Of a stretch of DNA of 64,000 nucleotides, positions 51,460 to 60,430 are shown one piece after another. The notes under the pieces are model-generated. The model was not told the DNA's origin. It searched no databases and saw only the letters and a program-made list of their open reading frames with translations. Within the stretch, counting starts at the first letter, position 1. Each line of letters begins with the position of its first letter. The DNA is from Arthrobacter sp. efr-133-R2A-120 (lineage in GTDB: Bacteria; Actinomycetota; Actinomycetes; Actinomycetales; Micrococcaceae): positions 1 to 64,000 of the forward strand of contig NZ_JARVRF010000030.1 of assembly GCF_030209835.1 (NCBI RefSeq), read 5' to 3'. Both the position numbers and the translations under genes were made by a program.

Positions 51460-52932
51460 GTGGAAAACCGGGTGTTCGGAGCGGAAGGCGATGCGTGGGT
51501 TCCGGCCGTCAGCTTCACAGACCGGGAGGATTCGCCGCTGGTTGGCACCGTGAGCCTACCGCTCGCATCCTTCCTCAGTGCCGACGATGCGCTCAGTGTT
51601 GTGGAATCGACCGACAGGCTCATTGTCTGGGCCACGGCCGTGAAGTATCAGGCCCTGGTCCGCGTTGAAGAAGTAATCGGTGAAGAATCCCCGAGGAGGC
51701 ACGAGAGGCAGCCGGTACGGTTCGGTGGGGACGAGGCCCATGCCTTGGCTGTCTCCGAAGTGTCCACCGCCTGCGCCCTGACGGAGGGCACGGCCGCGCG
51801 CTTGCTGAATGATGCCGCGGATCTTGCTACGTCCCAGTGGGCAGTCCTCGAGGCGGTCGAGGCCGGGGAGATCTCCGAGATGCACGCCCGGATCATTCTC
51901 GACCAGGCCCGTTCCCTCCCGGCCGAGCACGCCGAAAAATTCGCTACCGTGGCCCTGCTGCGCACGCGGACGCGGCAGGGCCGGCGCCGCACGCCGTCAG
52001 AGTTCCGCGCTTGCCTGCGGCGGCTGCGGGAGCACGTGCACCCCGAAAGCATCATCGCCCGCAAAGAGTCTGCCCAGCGTGAGCGCGGCGTGTGGTTCAC
52101 GGCCGAGCCGGACGGCATGTGCACGTTGTCCGCGTTCCTCACGGCGGAGGTCGGGATGGCCATTTACAACGGCCTCGACCATGATGCGCGGCAGGCCAGT
52201 GCGCGGGCTGCGGAGCTTGGAGATCTTCCGGGGCCGCACCCTACGTCCGATTTTGGTGCCGCCCTCGATTCCCGCACGCTGTCGGAGCTCCGCGCGGATG
52301 CGCTGGCCTACCGCCTCTTTGGTGGATCTGACCGGCTTTTGAGTGGATCAGGCGAGCTGCTTGGCGGATCTGACGTGCCCGAATCCGGGGCATTCCGCGC
52401 CGAGGTCGTGGTAACCATTCCCGTTGGATCCGTCTTTGGCGGCAGCATCGGGCCCGACGGTGGCGAGTTCGAAACAGCTGAACTCGAAGGATACGGACCA
52501 ATAGACGCTGCAACGGCCCGGCGCATGGCGGCCCTTGCGCCAACGTGGCAACGGCTGTTCACGGACTGCACCAGCGGCCAGGTCCTGGGTGTGGGGCGCA
52601 CGGCCTACCGTCCACCGAAGGCACTTCGCCGGTACCTGCAGTGCCGTGAGGGGACCTGCCGGTTCCCCGGGTGCACGCGGAGGGTTGTCGTTTGCGAACC
52701 CGGCCACATCACCGAGTGGCAGGATGGCGGCACCACTGACGCCGACAACCTTGCAATGCTCTGCCGAAAGCACCACGCGCTGAAGTCCATAGGCGCCTGG
52801 AGCTATAGACAGTCCTCACCAACCGGCGACCTCGAGTGGAAGTCGCCCCTCCGTCGGCAATACAGGACCGAGGCGGCAGATGTTGGCAGGACGGTCCATT
52901 TGCTCCAGCGGCCAGAACCCCCGCCTTTCTAG
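51460..52932 (+). CDS. DUF222 / 13E12-repeat HNH endonuclease
   Basis: 490 residues. The DUF222 part (about 95-330) has LLNDAADLATSQWAVLEAVE and EISEMHARIILDQARSLP. A Gly/Ser/Asp-rich stretch near 285-310 (GGSDRLLSGSGELLGGSDV) follows. The C-terminal HNH nuclease has CRFPGCTRRVVVCEPGHITE, then WQDGGTTDADNLAMLCRKHH, with four zinc-binding cysteines and His. The GTG at 51460 follows a GGAAGGGGG site. These genes are multicopy in actinobacteria and often considered selfish or of unknown role. Confidence 0.88.
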   Translation: MENRVFGAEGDAWVPAVSFTDREDSPLVGTVSLPLASFLSADDALSVVESTDRLIVWATAVKYQALVRVEEVIGEESPRRHERQPVRFGGDEAHALAVSEVSTACALTEGTAARLLNDAADLATSQWAVLEAVEAGEISEMHARIILDQARSLPAEHAEKFATVALLRTRTRQGRRRTPSEFRACLRRLREHVHPESIIARKESAQRERGVWFTAEPDGMCTLSAFLTAEVGMAIYNGLDHDARQASARAAELGDLPGPHPTSDFGAALDSRTLSELRADALAYRLFGGSDRLLSGSGELLGGSDVPESGAFRAEVVVTIPVGSVFGGSIGPDGGEFETAELEGYGPIDAATARRMAALAPTWQRLFTDCTSGQVLGVGRTAYRPPKALRRYLQCREGTCRFPGCTRRVVVCEPGHITEWQDGGTTDADNLAMLCRKHHALKSIGAWSYRQSSPTGDLEWKSPLRRQYRTEAADVGRTVHLLQRPEPPPF

Positions 52933-53191
52933 GGCCGGGCCTGCAGTGGTGCGGTTTGGGTGGCACGGTTTGGGCGCCGTAAGTTCTGCGTGTCCTCGGG
53001 TTGTGCCATGGGTGACAAGTGCAGGCCTGCTAACTGCCACCGTTCGTCCTCCCTGACCATGATCTGCGTAACGCGGAACTGGCCGTTGGACGGTTGTCCG
53101 CGGTAGGCGGACTGTTGGTGCTGGACCCGGATGAGGCGGCGCTTGCCCAAAGAAAGCTGAGTTCTTCGAGGTCGGGATGGTATTCATTCAT
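52929..53191 (-). pseudogene. Frameshifted/deleted NTF2-like (DUF4440-type) gene
   Basis: An ATG at 53191, overlapping the SDR stop and preceded by GGAACC, opens MNEYHPDLEELSFLW. A shift of frame then gives LIRVQHQQSAYRGQPSNGQ and FRVTQIMVREDERWQLAGLH, the typical end of NTF2-like proteins. Neither frame alone is a sensible protein, and the middle of the domain seems missing. I read it as a broken third member of the SDR operon. A sequencing error could mimic the frameshift but not the missing middle. Confidence 0.6.
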
Positions 53192-53999
53192 GGCTGGTTC
53201 CCTTTCTCCTGGTGTTGAACGCCGGCGTTCCCGCCAGCCGGCCGCCGTCGACGGCGAGCACGGTTCCGGTGACGAACGACGACTGCTCCGAGCAAAGCCA
53301 GACGGCGGCAGCGGCAACCTCGGCCGTGGAGCCGATGCGTCCCAGCGGCACGGCGGCGGCGACGCGGTCCTGGGCCGCTTGGCCCGCCCCTGCGAGTCGC
53401 TCGGTGAGGATGGGGCCGGGAGCGATCGCGTTGACCCTGATCCCCTGGGAGGCGTAGTCAAGCGCGGCCACCCGGGTCAGGCCACCGACACCGAACTTGC
53501 TCGCCACGTAGCCGCTCATGCCGGCAACGCCCTGTTCGCCCGCGGTGGAGGACATGTTGACGATCGCTCCGCCGTCTCCGCTTTCCAGCATGAGCTCGAT
53601 TTCGTATTTCAGGCAGAGGAACACTCCGCGCAGGTTGACCGAAATCGCGCTGTCGAACTCCTCGCTCGCCCACTCGGCCAGGGGTGCCGGGATCCGCCCG
53701 CCGCCTGCGGCGTTGTTGACCGCGGCGTCGAGCCGTCCGAAGCGGTCCCGGATCTGTGCCATCAGGGCTTTCACCGAGTCCTCATCGCCCACATCCACGG
53801 CCATGGCCACCGCTTTTCCGCCGCCCGAAGTGATGTTGGCGAGCTGTTGTGACAGGCTTGCGCCGTCGCGCGAGGCAAGGACGACGTCCGCTCCGGCGCG
53901 AGCCAGCGCAGTTGCGATCTCCGCACCGATTCCGCGGCTCGCTCCGGTGACGAGCGCGACCTTGCCGGACAGCGGCCGGGCGGGATCCGACGTCGTCAT
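53184..53999 (-). CDS. SDR-family oxidoreductase
   Basis: 271 residues with TGASRGIG at 18-25, NNAAGGGR near 95, catalytic Ser150/151, Tyr164 and Lys168 (YVASK), and VTGTVLAVDGGRLAG near the end. ASRDG after strand 2 (Arg) favours NADP. The start ATG overlaps the stop of the membrane-protein gene by ATGA. The C-terminal dozen residues beyond the usual SDR end overlap the NTF2-like remnant and may be a read-through extension. Confidence 0.88.
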   Translation of the reverse strand: MTTSDPARPLSGKVALVTGASRGIGAEIATALARAGADVVLASRDGASLSQQLANITSGGGKAVAMAVDVGDEDSVKALMAQIRDRFGRLDAAVNNAAGGGRIPAPLAEWASEEFDSAISVNLRGVFLCLKYEIELMLESGDGGAIVNMSSTAGEQGVAGMSGYVASKFGVGGLTRVAALDYASQGIRVNAIAPGPILTERLAGAGQAAQDRVAAAVPLGRIGSTAEVAAAAVWLCSEQSSFVTGTVLAVDGGRLAGTPAFNTRRKGTSHE

Positions 54000-54739
54000 G
54001 GCGTTGTCCGGCTCGTGTGCGGCGCGTGCGCCCGTGGCTCTTGGTTCGCGGCTGCCCGGTTGCGGGGGAGCAGGAAGCCTGCGGCAACCAGCCAGAGCAG
54101 CCCGCCGAAGCGTCCGATCGGCAGTAGGAACTGAAGAGGCTCGATCGCCATCGACAGGAAGCTCAACTCGGACAGTGCGGCAATGACCAGGCCGGTCCAA
54201 GCCAGCCAACGGGGCATGAAGCCAAGGATCAGGGCCGGGACGGCAATTCCCGCCATGAGCAGGCCGGTCCCGACGACGAAGCCGACCCCTCCCGTGATGA
54301 ACGCGAGGAAGTCGAGCGCGTGGGTGAGCGTCACATCCGTGGTGATTTCCGGCCGGCTCAGCAGCCACGTCACGGAACCCGACAACATCAGGAAGATGGC
54401 CGCGCTGACGCCGCCAAAGAAGCCAATGGCCGGTCCGGGAACACGCACGCCAAGCCGGAGCTGCCGGGCGTAGACGGTGGCCGCGTAGATTCCCAATGGC
54501 ACTGCGGAGCCGAATTGGAGCATGCCGCCGAGTCGCGTCGCAGCGACGTTTTGCTGGAAGAATGCGGCCACCTGCCCCGCCGGGGCAAAGGGCGAGACGA
54601 ACGTCTGGCCGCCGGTCAGGACTGCGGACGTGATGAGGCTGGCGAGGAAAATGCCCAGGCTGACGAGGGCAAGAACGCCGGGGTGGGGGCCGCCTGACCG
54701 GGCTGGACGGCCTTCATCGGGAATCGAACGACTACTCAT
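53996..54739 (-). CDS. Polytopic membrane protein, unknown family (DUF4386-like?)
   Basis: 247 residues with six to seven hydrophobic segments (first VLALVSLGIFLASLITSAVL, last FGGLLWLVAAGFLL) and a short charged C-tail. A DUF4386-type membrane protein is possible but I am not sure. It is coupled to the SDR gene and diverges from a MarR gene, so it may be MarR-controlled. Confidence 0.75.
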   Translation of the reverse strand: MSSRSIPDEGRPARSGGPHPGVLALVSLGIFLASLITSAVLTGGQTFVSPFAPAGQVAAFFQQNVAATRLGGMLQFGSAVPLGIYAATVYARQLRLGVRVPGPAIGFFGGVSAAIFLMLSGSVTWLLSRPEITTDVTLTHALDFLAFITGGVGFVVGTGLLMAGIAVPALILGFMPRWLAWTGLVIAALSELSFLSMAIEPLQFLLPIGRFGGLLWLVAAGFLLPRNRAAANQEPRAHAPHTSRTTP

Positions 54740-54837
54740 GGCTGAACCTTTCTAGCAGTGGCTGGACTTTCGTAATTGCATCACTACTGAAATGGTTCAC
54801 CTATAGAATTATTCTGTCAAGCATGTATTCTGAAGAC

Positions 54838-55359
54838 ATGGACTTAGCCACACCGGGCCGGCCGAAACGGACCGCATTTCTCTTGTCGCAGCTAGGCGCC
54901 GTGGCATCGTCCCGCTTTGCGGACCGCACACGGGATATCGGGCTCACGCCCAGCGACGCCGGTGTCATCCGCCTGATCGGACGCGCCCCCGGGTTGAGCC
55001 AGCGCTCCCTTGCGGACAGGCTCGGTGCCGTCCCCAGCCGGGTGGTTTCACTCATCGACTCGCTGCAGGAGCGCGGCCTTGTGGAGAGGATGCGCAGCAG
55101 TACGGACCGGCGGAACTATGAACTGCACCTCACGGAGGCCGGCAAGCGCGTGCTGGGGGAACTTCGCGGGATTGCCGAACAGCATGAAGCGGAGCTGCTG
55201 GCCCCACTAAACGACGAACAGATCACGCAACTTGGCGAGCTGCTTGCGCAGCTCGCCAACGGCCACGGGCTGGACAGGGACCTCCACCGCGATGTCGGCC
55301 GCCAGCCCGGACGCGATGTCGGAGCTGACGGCGGACCTGAGCGGGCACGAAAGGCCTGA
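54838..55359 (+). CDS. MarR-family transcriptional regulator
   Basis: About 173 residues. The winged helix contains LTPSDAGVIRLIGRAPGLSQ, RSLADRLGAVPSRVVSLIDS and the wing ERMRSSTDRRNYELHLTEAG. GAAGA precedes the ATG at 54838; an in-frame ATG at 54823 has no ribosome site. Only about 100 bases separate it from the divergent membrane-protein/SDR operon, its likely target. Confidence 0.88.
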   Translation: MDLATPGRPKRTAFLLSQLGAVASSRFADRTRDIGLTPSDAGVIRLIGRAPGLSQRSLADRLGAVPSRVVSLIDSLQERGLVERMRSSTDRRNYELHLTEAGKRVLGELRGIAEQHEAELLAPLNDEQITQLGELLAQLANGHGLDRDLHRDVGRQPGRDVGADGGPERARKA

Positions 55360-55363
55360 GCGG

Positions 55364-56425
55364 CTACAGCACCACCTCGTGGCCTGTCCTGCTGGACTCG
55401 TAGATCGCAGAGATGATCTTGATGAGCTCAAGGCCGTGGGTGGCCGGAGCGGCCTCGGCGGCATCGCCCCGCGCAGTAGCCAGGAACTGCTCCACCTCGT
55501 TGCGGTATGCCACAGTGCTAAAAGTCGGCGAATCCAGCACGGGCGAAATATCCAGCAGCGTGTCGTGCTGTTCGGTGAAGATTTCCAGCGTCGGCTCCAG
55601 CTGCGCGCCGCCTTTGTCTCCGAAGACTTGGACCTTGGTTTCATCCGCGCCGTGCATCGAGTAGCTGGTGTCGAAGTGCATCACTGCGCCATTGCTGAAC
55701 TTGATCAGTGCTGTGGCAAGATCCTCGACGGGGTCCGCCGGGGGTCGTGCCGGATCGAAATCGGCGGAGAGATACCGGCTGAAGTTCGAGATATTGTTCC
55801 GTGCACCGATCTTGTGGAACACGGTCCCAGAGACCGAAGCCACGGAGGGACAGCCCATGAGCCACCAGCAAATGTCGATGAAATGGACGCCCAGGTCGAT
55901 GAGCGGACCTCCGCCGGACAAGGCTTTGTCGGCGAACCAGCCGCCGGGATTTCCTACCCGGCGCAGGCAAGTGGCCTTGGCGTAATAGATCTGCCCGAGG
56001 TCGCCGGCGTCGATGAAGCGCTTGAGTACCTCGGCGTTGGGCGAGAAACGGCGGACATACGCTACCTGCAAGACGCCCGCACTCCGCTGTGAGGCAGCAG
56101 CAACAGCCAAAGCCTCCTCCAGGGAGGCCGTCATGGGCTTCTCGACCAGCACATGCTTTCCGGCCTCGAGCGCCGCAATCACGATTTCGGCGTGCGTGTC
56201 ATTGCGCGTGCAGATGCTGACGGCGTCGATCTCGGGATCGGCCAGGAGCTCCTTGTAGTCCGTGAAGACCTTGACCGCTCCGTATTCCGCGGCCCGGCTC
56301 CCGGCACGCACAGCGTCGATGTCGCAGACAGCCACCAGGTGCGCCGACGGCGAATCACGGTATGCGTCCAGGTGCATGTCCGAGATTGTCCCCAGCCCGA
56401 TGACCCCAACGTTCAATGCCCCCAT
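55364..56425 (-). CDS. Gfo/Idh/MocA-family sugar/inositol dehydrogenase
   Basis: 353 residues. The N-terminal Rossmann fold has VGVIGLGTISDMHLDAYRDS and VAVCDIDAVRAGSRA, then EKPMTASLEEALA with the catalytic Lys of EKP, and the substrate domain has GGGPLIDLGVHFIDICWWLMG. NAD-dependent members oxidise sugars or inositols. It follows the TIM-barrel isomerase gene by one base, so the pair is one unit diverging from the M81 and ABC genes. Confidence 0.9.
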   Translation of the reverse strand: MGALNVGVIGLGTISDMHLDAYRDSPSAHLVAVCDIDAVRAGSRAAEYGAVKVFTDYKELLADPEIDAVSICTRNDTHAEIVIAALEAGKHVLVEKPMTASLEEALAVAAASQRSAGVLQVAYVRRFSPNAEVLKRFIDAGDLGQIYYAKATCLRRVGNPGGWFADKALSGGGPLIDLGVHFIDICWWLMGCPSVASVSGTVFHKIGARNNISNFSRYLSADFDPARPPADPVEDLATALIKFSNGAVMHFDTSYSMHGADETKVQVFGDKGGAQLEPTLEIFTEQHDTLLDISPVLDSPTFSTVAYRNEVEQFLATARGDAAEAAPATHGLELIKIISAIYESSRTGHEVVL

Positions 56426-56426
56426 G

Positions 56427-57281
56427 TCAGCAGCCCTCCCACAATGCGGCGGCGTTGCGCAGCGATTCGGGCGCCGCCGTGAGGCAGTCCTCGCGGCCCT
56501 CGTATTCCACCGAACACGGTCCGCTGAAACCGAAGTCCTTGATCAGGCGAAGGACACGCGGCAGGTCCATGTCCCCGAGTCCGAACACGGAGCCCTGGAT
56601 ATGGTCCCCTGCCAGCGTTTGCAACCAGCCGTCGCCGGGGTTTCGCTTCCGGCGGTAGAAATCCTTCAGATGCACCACAGACGCGTAGGGGAGGAGTTTG
56701 GCGACGGCCGATTCCGGCACCTCATCGACGCACAGGAAGTTGCCGATGTCCAAGGTGATCTTGAAATTGTCGCGGTCCACTGCGTGCACCAACTGCAGCA
56801 ACCGTTCGCTGACGTTGAAGGCCATGCCGTGGTTTTCCACGCTGGTGGTGATTCCCAGGGTTGCCGCGTAGTCGGCGAGTTCCCTGGATGCAGGGACCAC
56901 CTTCTCCAGGGCATCGCGGTATTCGATGTATGAGGCGGGGCGCCAGGCCCACGGGACAACATCGTGGCGGAAGCGGCTGATCCCCATCCGTTGGGCCGTG
57001 TCCAAGTGCGTCTTCACCCGGGCGATTTCAGCCGCCGCGTCGGCGCCAAGGAAATCCGCACCCACCACATAGTTGACCAAGGCGATCCCGGACGCCTCTG
57101 CACGCTCGCGCAGCCCTTCGGCTGCCGCGTGGTCCGCGGAAAGGTCCACGCCCAGTCCGGCCTCGGCCACTTCAAGATGGCCGGCCTGATGGGATGCCGC
57201 CCAGCCCGGCAGGTCCAAAAGGCCCACCCGGCCGGCAGCCAAGGCTCCCGCCAAACTGTACGTACTCAGCCCAATCTGCAT
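56427..57281 (-). CDS. Sugar-phosphate isomerase/epimerase (AP_endonuc_2 TIM barrel)
   Basis: 284 residues: MQIGLSTYSLAGALAAGRVG, VNYVVGADFLGADAAAEIA, TTSVENHGMAFNVSERLL (metal Glu), FKITLDIGNFLCVDEVPE (Asp), VVHLKDFYRRKRNP and PCSVEYEGREDCL. Enzymes of this fold next to Gfo/Idh/MocA dehydrogenases act on oxidised sugars or inosose. First gene of the leftward arm, 153 bases from the divergent M81 gene. Confidence 0.87.
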   Translation of the reverse strand: MQIGLSTYSLAGALAAGRVGLLDLPGWAASHQAGHLEVAEAGLGVDLSADHAAAEGLRERAEASGIALVNYVVGADFLGADAAAEIARVKTHLDTAQRMGISRFRHDVVPWAWRPASYIEYRDALEKVVPASRELADYAATLGITTSVENHGMAFNVSERLLQLVHAVDRDNFKITLDIGNFLCVDEVPESAVAKLLPYASVVHLKDFYRRKRNPGDGWLQTLAGDHIQGSVFGLGDMDLPRVLRLIKDFGFSGPCSVEYEGREDCLTAAPESLRNAAALWEGC

Positions 57282-57434
57282 TGTTCGATCCTCTTCCGTG
57301 GAGTCCGCGTGCCGTCACTTGCGAGCCCACGTTAGGCAGGATTCCGGGCGAAAAGGGCTGGTTGAACTTCATTCGGCATTGAACTTTCGCGGCTCCGCCC
57401 CGGTCCCGCAGCGAACCTCAATATCGTGGCAGGC

Positions 57435-58952
57435 ATGATGGAAAAGAAGCCCCGGATCCTCATTACCGGAATCGCCCTCGAGGCCAGCACCTATTCCCCT
57501 GCCCGGACCCGCATGCAGGACTTTGTCCGGCGGGATGGCCAGGAGATCTTGGACCAGTACCCCTTTTTCGCCCCGGACCATCCGGTGCGCGAGGCGGCGG
57601 ATTGGCTGCCGCTTGTCCACTTCCGTTCCATCCCGGGCGGGGCTGTCCCCTCCGCGGACTATGCCGAGATGAAACGGACGATTCTTTCCGCTGTGGCGGA
57701 TGCGCTGCACGCAGGCCCCGTGGACGGGCTCTATTTCGACATCCACGGTGCCATGAGCGTTGAAGGCCTCGACGATCCCGAGGGTGATTTGCTCCTTGCC
57801 CTGCGCGGTCTGATCGGCCCGGACGTGCTGGTGTCCAGCGGCATGGACCTGCACGGCAATGTTTCCTGGACTTTGGCGCACCAACTCGATATCCCCAGTT
57901 GCTACCGCATGGCCCCGCACGAGGACTGGCTGGAAACCAAGGAACGCGCCGCCGTGAACCTGCTGGAGCGATTGGCATTACCGGAGGCCGCCCGCCGCCC
58001 GATCAAGGCCTGGGTTCCGGTCCCCATCCTGCTGCCCGGGGAAAAGACCAGCACCCGATTGGAACCGGCAAAGTCGCTATATGAGGAGGTCGGGGTGATC
58101 GCCGGGCGGCCCGGCGTGCTCGACGCCGCGCTATGGATCGGTTATGCCTGGGCAGACGAGCCGCGCAACCGGGCCGTGGTGATGGTCACCGGTGACGACG
58201 CCGACGCCGTCGCACGCCATGCGAGCGGGCTCGCCGTCGACATGTGGAACAGGCGGGACGAGTTCCGTTTCGTGGCGCCCTCGGCGCCGCTCGCTGAATG
58301 CCTCGCGGCAGCGGAGGCGAGCACGAAGCGGCCGTATTTCATCAGCGATTCCGGGGACAATCCCACGGCCGGGGGAGCCGGTGACGTCACTTGGACCCTG
58401 CACAAACTCCTTGGGCACCCACCCATCGCCGCCGGAACGATGCAGGCAATCTACGCTTCGATCCCGGATCCTGCCGCGGTGGACGCGTGCATCGGCGCCG
58501 GCGTCGGTGGATCCGTCTCGGTGGACGTGGGCGCCCGCGTGGACGGCACACAGTCCGGTCCGGCGCGGCTGGACGGCATTGTGGAGCACCTGGCTCAGGG
58601 CGACCCTGTGGCCATTGACGAGGCCGTCATCCGCGTTGGCGGGCTGCGCGTCATCGTGACCCGGCGGCGCAAGCCGTATCACTTGGAATCGGACTTCCTC
58701 CGGAACGGCTTGGATGCCCGGACAGCCGACGTTGTGGTGGTCAAGATCGGCTACCTCGAGCCCGAGCTCTTCGACATGGCCGCGGACTGGATGCTGGCGC
58801 TCACTCCAGGCGGCGTGGACCAGGACCTGCACCGGCTGGGCCACCGCAGGATAGCGCGGCCCATGTTCCCGTTCGACGACGGCGGTGCGACGCCCGACCT
58901 GACCGCACGGTTCGTACCTGCGTCGAACCAGCCGGCGGGCGTCGAGCGCTGA
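57435..58952 (+). CDS. M81-family metallopeptidase (MlrC-like)
   Basis: About 505 residues. N-terminal DUF1485 features: ILITGIALEASTYSPARTRM, FDIHGAMSVEGLDDPEGD, SSGMDLHGNVSW (His and Asp for zinc) and YRMAPHEDWLETKERA. The C-terminal half has SDSGDNPTAGGAGDVTW. Named after MlrC, which hydrolyses linearised microcystin, but most relatives lie in sugar or amino-acid clusters with unknown substrates. The ATGs at 57435 and 57438 and a GTG at 57426 are all possible starts, with weak ribosome sites. It diverges from the dehydrogenase pair and precedes the sugar importer. Confidence 0.87.
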   Translation: MMEKKPRILITGIALEASTYSPARTRMQDFVRRDGQEILDQYPFFAPDHPVREAADWLPLVHFRSIPGGAVPSADYAEMKRTILSAVADALHAGPVDGLYFDIHGAMSVEGLDDPEGDLLLALRGLIGPDVLVSSGMDLHGNVSWTLAHQLDIPSCYRMAPHEDWLETKERAAVNLLERLALPEAARRPIKAWVPVPILLPGEKTSTRLEPAKSLYEEVGVIAGRPGVLDAALWIGYAWADEPRNRAVVMVTGDDADAVARHASGLAVDMWNRRDEFRFVAPSAPLAECLAAAEASTKRPYFISDSGDNPTAGGAGDVTWTLHKLLGHPPIAAGTMQAIYASIPDPAAVDACIGAGVGGSVSVDVGARVDGTQSGPARLDGIVEHLAQGDPVAIDEAVIRVGGLRVIVTRRRKPYHLESDFLRNGLDARTADVVVVKIGYLEPELFDMAADWMLALTPGGVDQDLHRLGHRRIARPMFPFDDGGATPDLTARFVPASNQPAGVER

Positions 58953-58991
58953 GGGGCGGGCCGCGTGCGTCCGGGCTCCAAATCGGACCCA

Positions 58992-59017
58992 AACTAAGTT
59001 CGATTCTGAACTAAGTT
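58992..59017. promoter_or_regulatory. Repeated AACTAAGTT operator candidate upstream of the sugar ABC operon
   Basis: AACTAAGTT occurs at 58992-59000 and again at 59009-59017, 17 bp apart; the word itself is nearly palindromic. It lies 85-110 bases before the binding-protein start. A ROK repressor is encoded at the operon end, and ROK operators are often A/T-rich words of this type, so this is its likely target. Confidence 0.55.
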
Positions 59018-59101
59018 ATAGGCCCTTCCGAAGCATCATTCCTCCATGATTTCGTTTCCTGCATGGTCAATCGACCCTGTGAGTTCAAAGTGGAGGAAGC
59101 G

Positions 59102-60400
59102 ATGAAAGAACTTAGTCGACGTGGTTTGCTCGGTCTGGGCGGAGCCCTGGGTGCCGCAGCCTTGCTGTCCGCATGTGGCGAGGCCTCGGGCTCCGCCTCT
59201 TCGGACAGCCTCTCCACTCCGGCAAAGCTGCGGGTCTGGTTCATGAAGGACTCCGTGTCGGACAAGGCCCAGGCGTGGCTCAAGCAGGAGTTCGAAAACA
59301 AGTTCCAGGGATCCACCCTCACCATCGAGCAGCAGGAGTGGGATGGCATCGTCCCGAAGCTCCAGACGGCCCTTGCCAGCCCCGAATCGACGCCGGACAT
59401 CATCGAACTCGGCAACACCCAGGCGCCCACCTTTTGTGCGGTAGGAGCATTGGCCGATCTGAGCGGCATGAAGGAAGAGCTGGGCGGTGCGAATCTGACC
59501 AAATCGCTCGTGGAACTCGGCAGCTTCGAGAACAAGATGTACGCCGCCCCCTTCTACGCGGGAAGCCGGATCGTGTTCTACCGGAAGGACATGTTCCAGA
59601 AGCTCGGGCTCGCGATACCGAAGACCATTGACGAGCTGACCGCCGTCGCAACGAAGATCCAGACCGGCAACCCCGAGAAGAACGCACACTTTTCCGGGAT
59701 GTTCCTGCCCGGGATTTCCTCACAATCCGCGTTCGCTTGGGTCTTCAGCAATGGCGGGCGGCTGGCCGTGCAGAAGGACGGGAAATGGGAAGGAGGCTTG
59801 TCCTCGCCGGAAAGCCAGAAAGCCATCGCCCAGCTCCAGCAACTGTGGACGACCGGCTCCACCACCGGGACCATCACGGATTCGACCATCGGTTCCCAGC
59901 CGTACACCGCCTTCAACACGGGCGAGGCGGGAATGTTCTTCGGCTTCAACTTCCATCTGAAGAAGATCAAGAAGGAACTCCTGGACGCCGGCAAGGTGGG
60001 GTACTTCAACTTCCCGTCGCCTAAGGGCGACGCCGTGGGCAATCCTTTTGCCGGCGGCTCCAATGTGGCCATCTCGAACAACAGCAAGGCGCGGGGGCTG
60101 GCCAAGGAGGCCCTCAAACTCATCTTCAGCAAGCCGTTCCAGGAGTTCTTCGCGACCGAAGGAGGCTGGGTCCCGGGAAACCTGAACTACGCCGCGGCCC
60201 TTGGGCAGGACGAATTGTCCAAGGTCACCATCGAGGCCGTCAGGAATTCCGTGGGCACCCCGGCAGCAAAGAACTGGGCATTGGTGGAGAGCGCCAAGGT
60301 GGTTGACGACTTCTTCGTGGCCATGGGTGCGCTGAAGGATCCCGTGGGGCTGGCCAAGACGGCCGACGCCAAAATGACGGAAATCCTCAACAGCAAGTAG
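59102..60400 (+). CDS. Sugar ABC importer substrate-binding lipoprotein (family 1, Tat-like signal)
   Basis: 432 residues. The N-terminus MKELSRRGLLGLGGALGAAA with lipobox LSAC (Cys25) carries a twin-arginine-like SRRGLLG, so export may be by Tat. The binding domain has KLRVWFMKDSVSDKAQAWL, FQGSTLTIEQQEWDGIVPKL, DIIELGNTQAPTF, IVFYRKDMFQKLGLAIP and FNTGEAGMFFGFN. The ATG at 59102 follows GGAGGAAGCG. First gene of the second sugar operon. The ligand is unknown. Confidence 0.9.
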   Translation: MKELSRRGLLGLGGALGAAALLSACGEASGSASSDSLSTPAKLRVWFMKDSVSDKAQAWLKQEFENKFQGSTLTIEQQEWDGIVPKLQTALASPESTPDIIELGNTQAPTFCAVGALADLSGMKEELGGANLTKSLVELGSFENKMYAAPFYAGSRIVFYRKDMFQKLGLAIPKTIDELTAVATKIQTGNPEKNAHFSGMFLPGISSQSAFAWVFSNGGRLAVQKDGKWEGGLSSPESQKAIAQLQQLWTTGSTTGTITDSTIGSQPYTAFNTGEAGMFFGFNFHLKKIKKELLDAGKVGYFNFPSPKGDAVGNPFAGGSNVAISNNSKARGLAKEALKLIFSKPFQEFFATEGGWVPGNLNYAAALGQDELSKVTIEAVRNSVGTPAAKNWALVESAKVVDDFFVAMGALKDPVGLAKTADAKMTEILNSK

Positions 60401-60430
60401 GCCCGGCGGGAAGCAGAAAGGACCGAAGCC

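Noticed and set aside
51219..51635. 138-codon minus-strand frame before the HNH gene
   Set aside because: It is Ser/Thr/Pro-rich without motifs and overlaps the HNH start. Only a short stretch in a different frame there shows any protein-like pattern.
57426..57434. GTG at 57426 as the M81 start
   Set aside because: No ribosome site precedes it and it adds only three residues. The ATGs at 57435 or 57438 fit the family start slightly better. The choice remains open.
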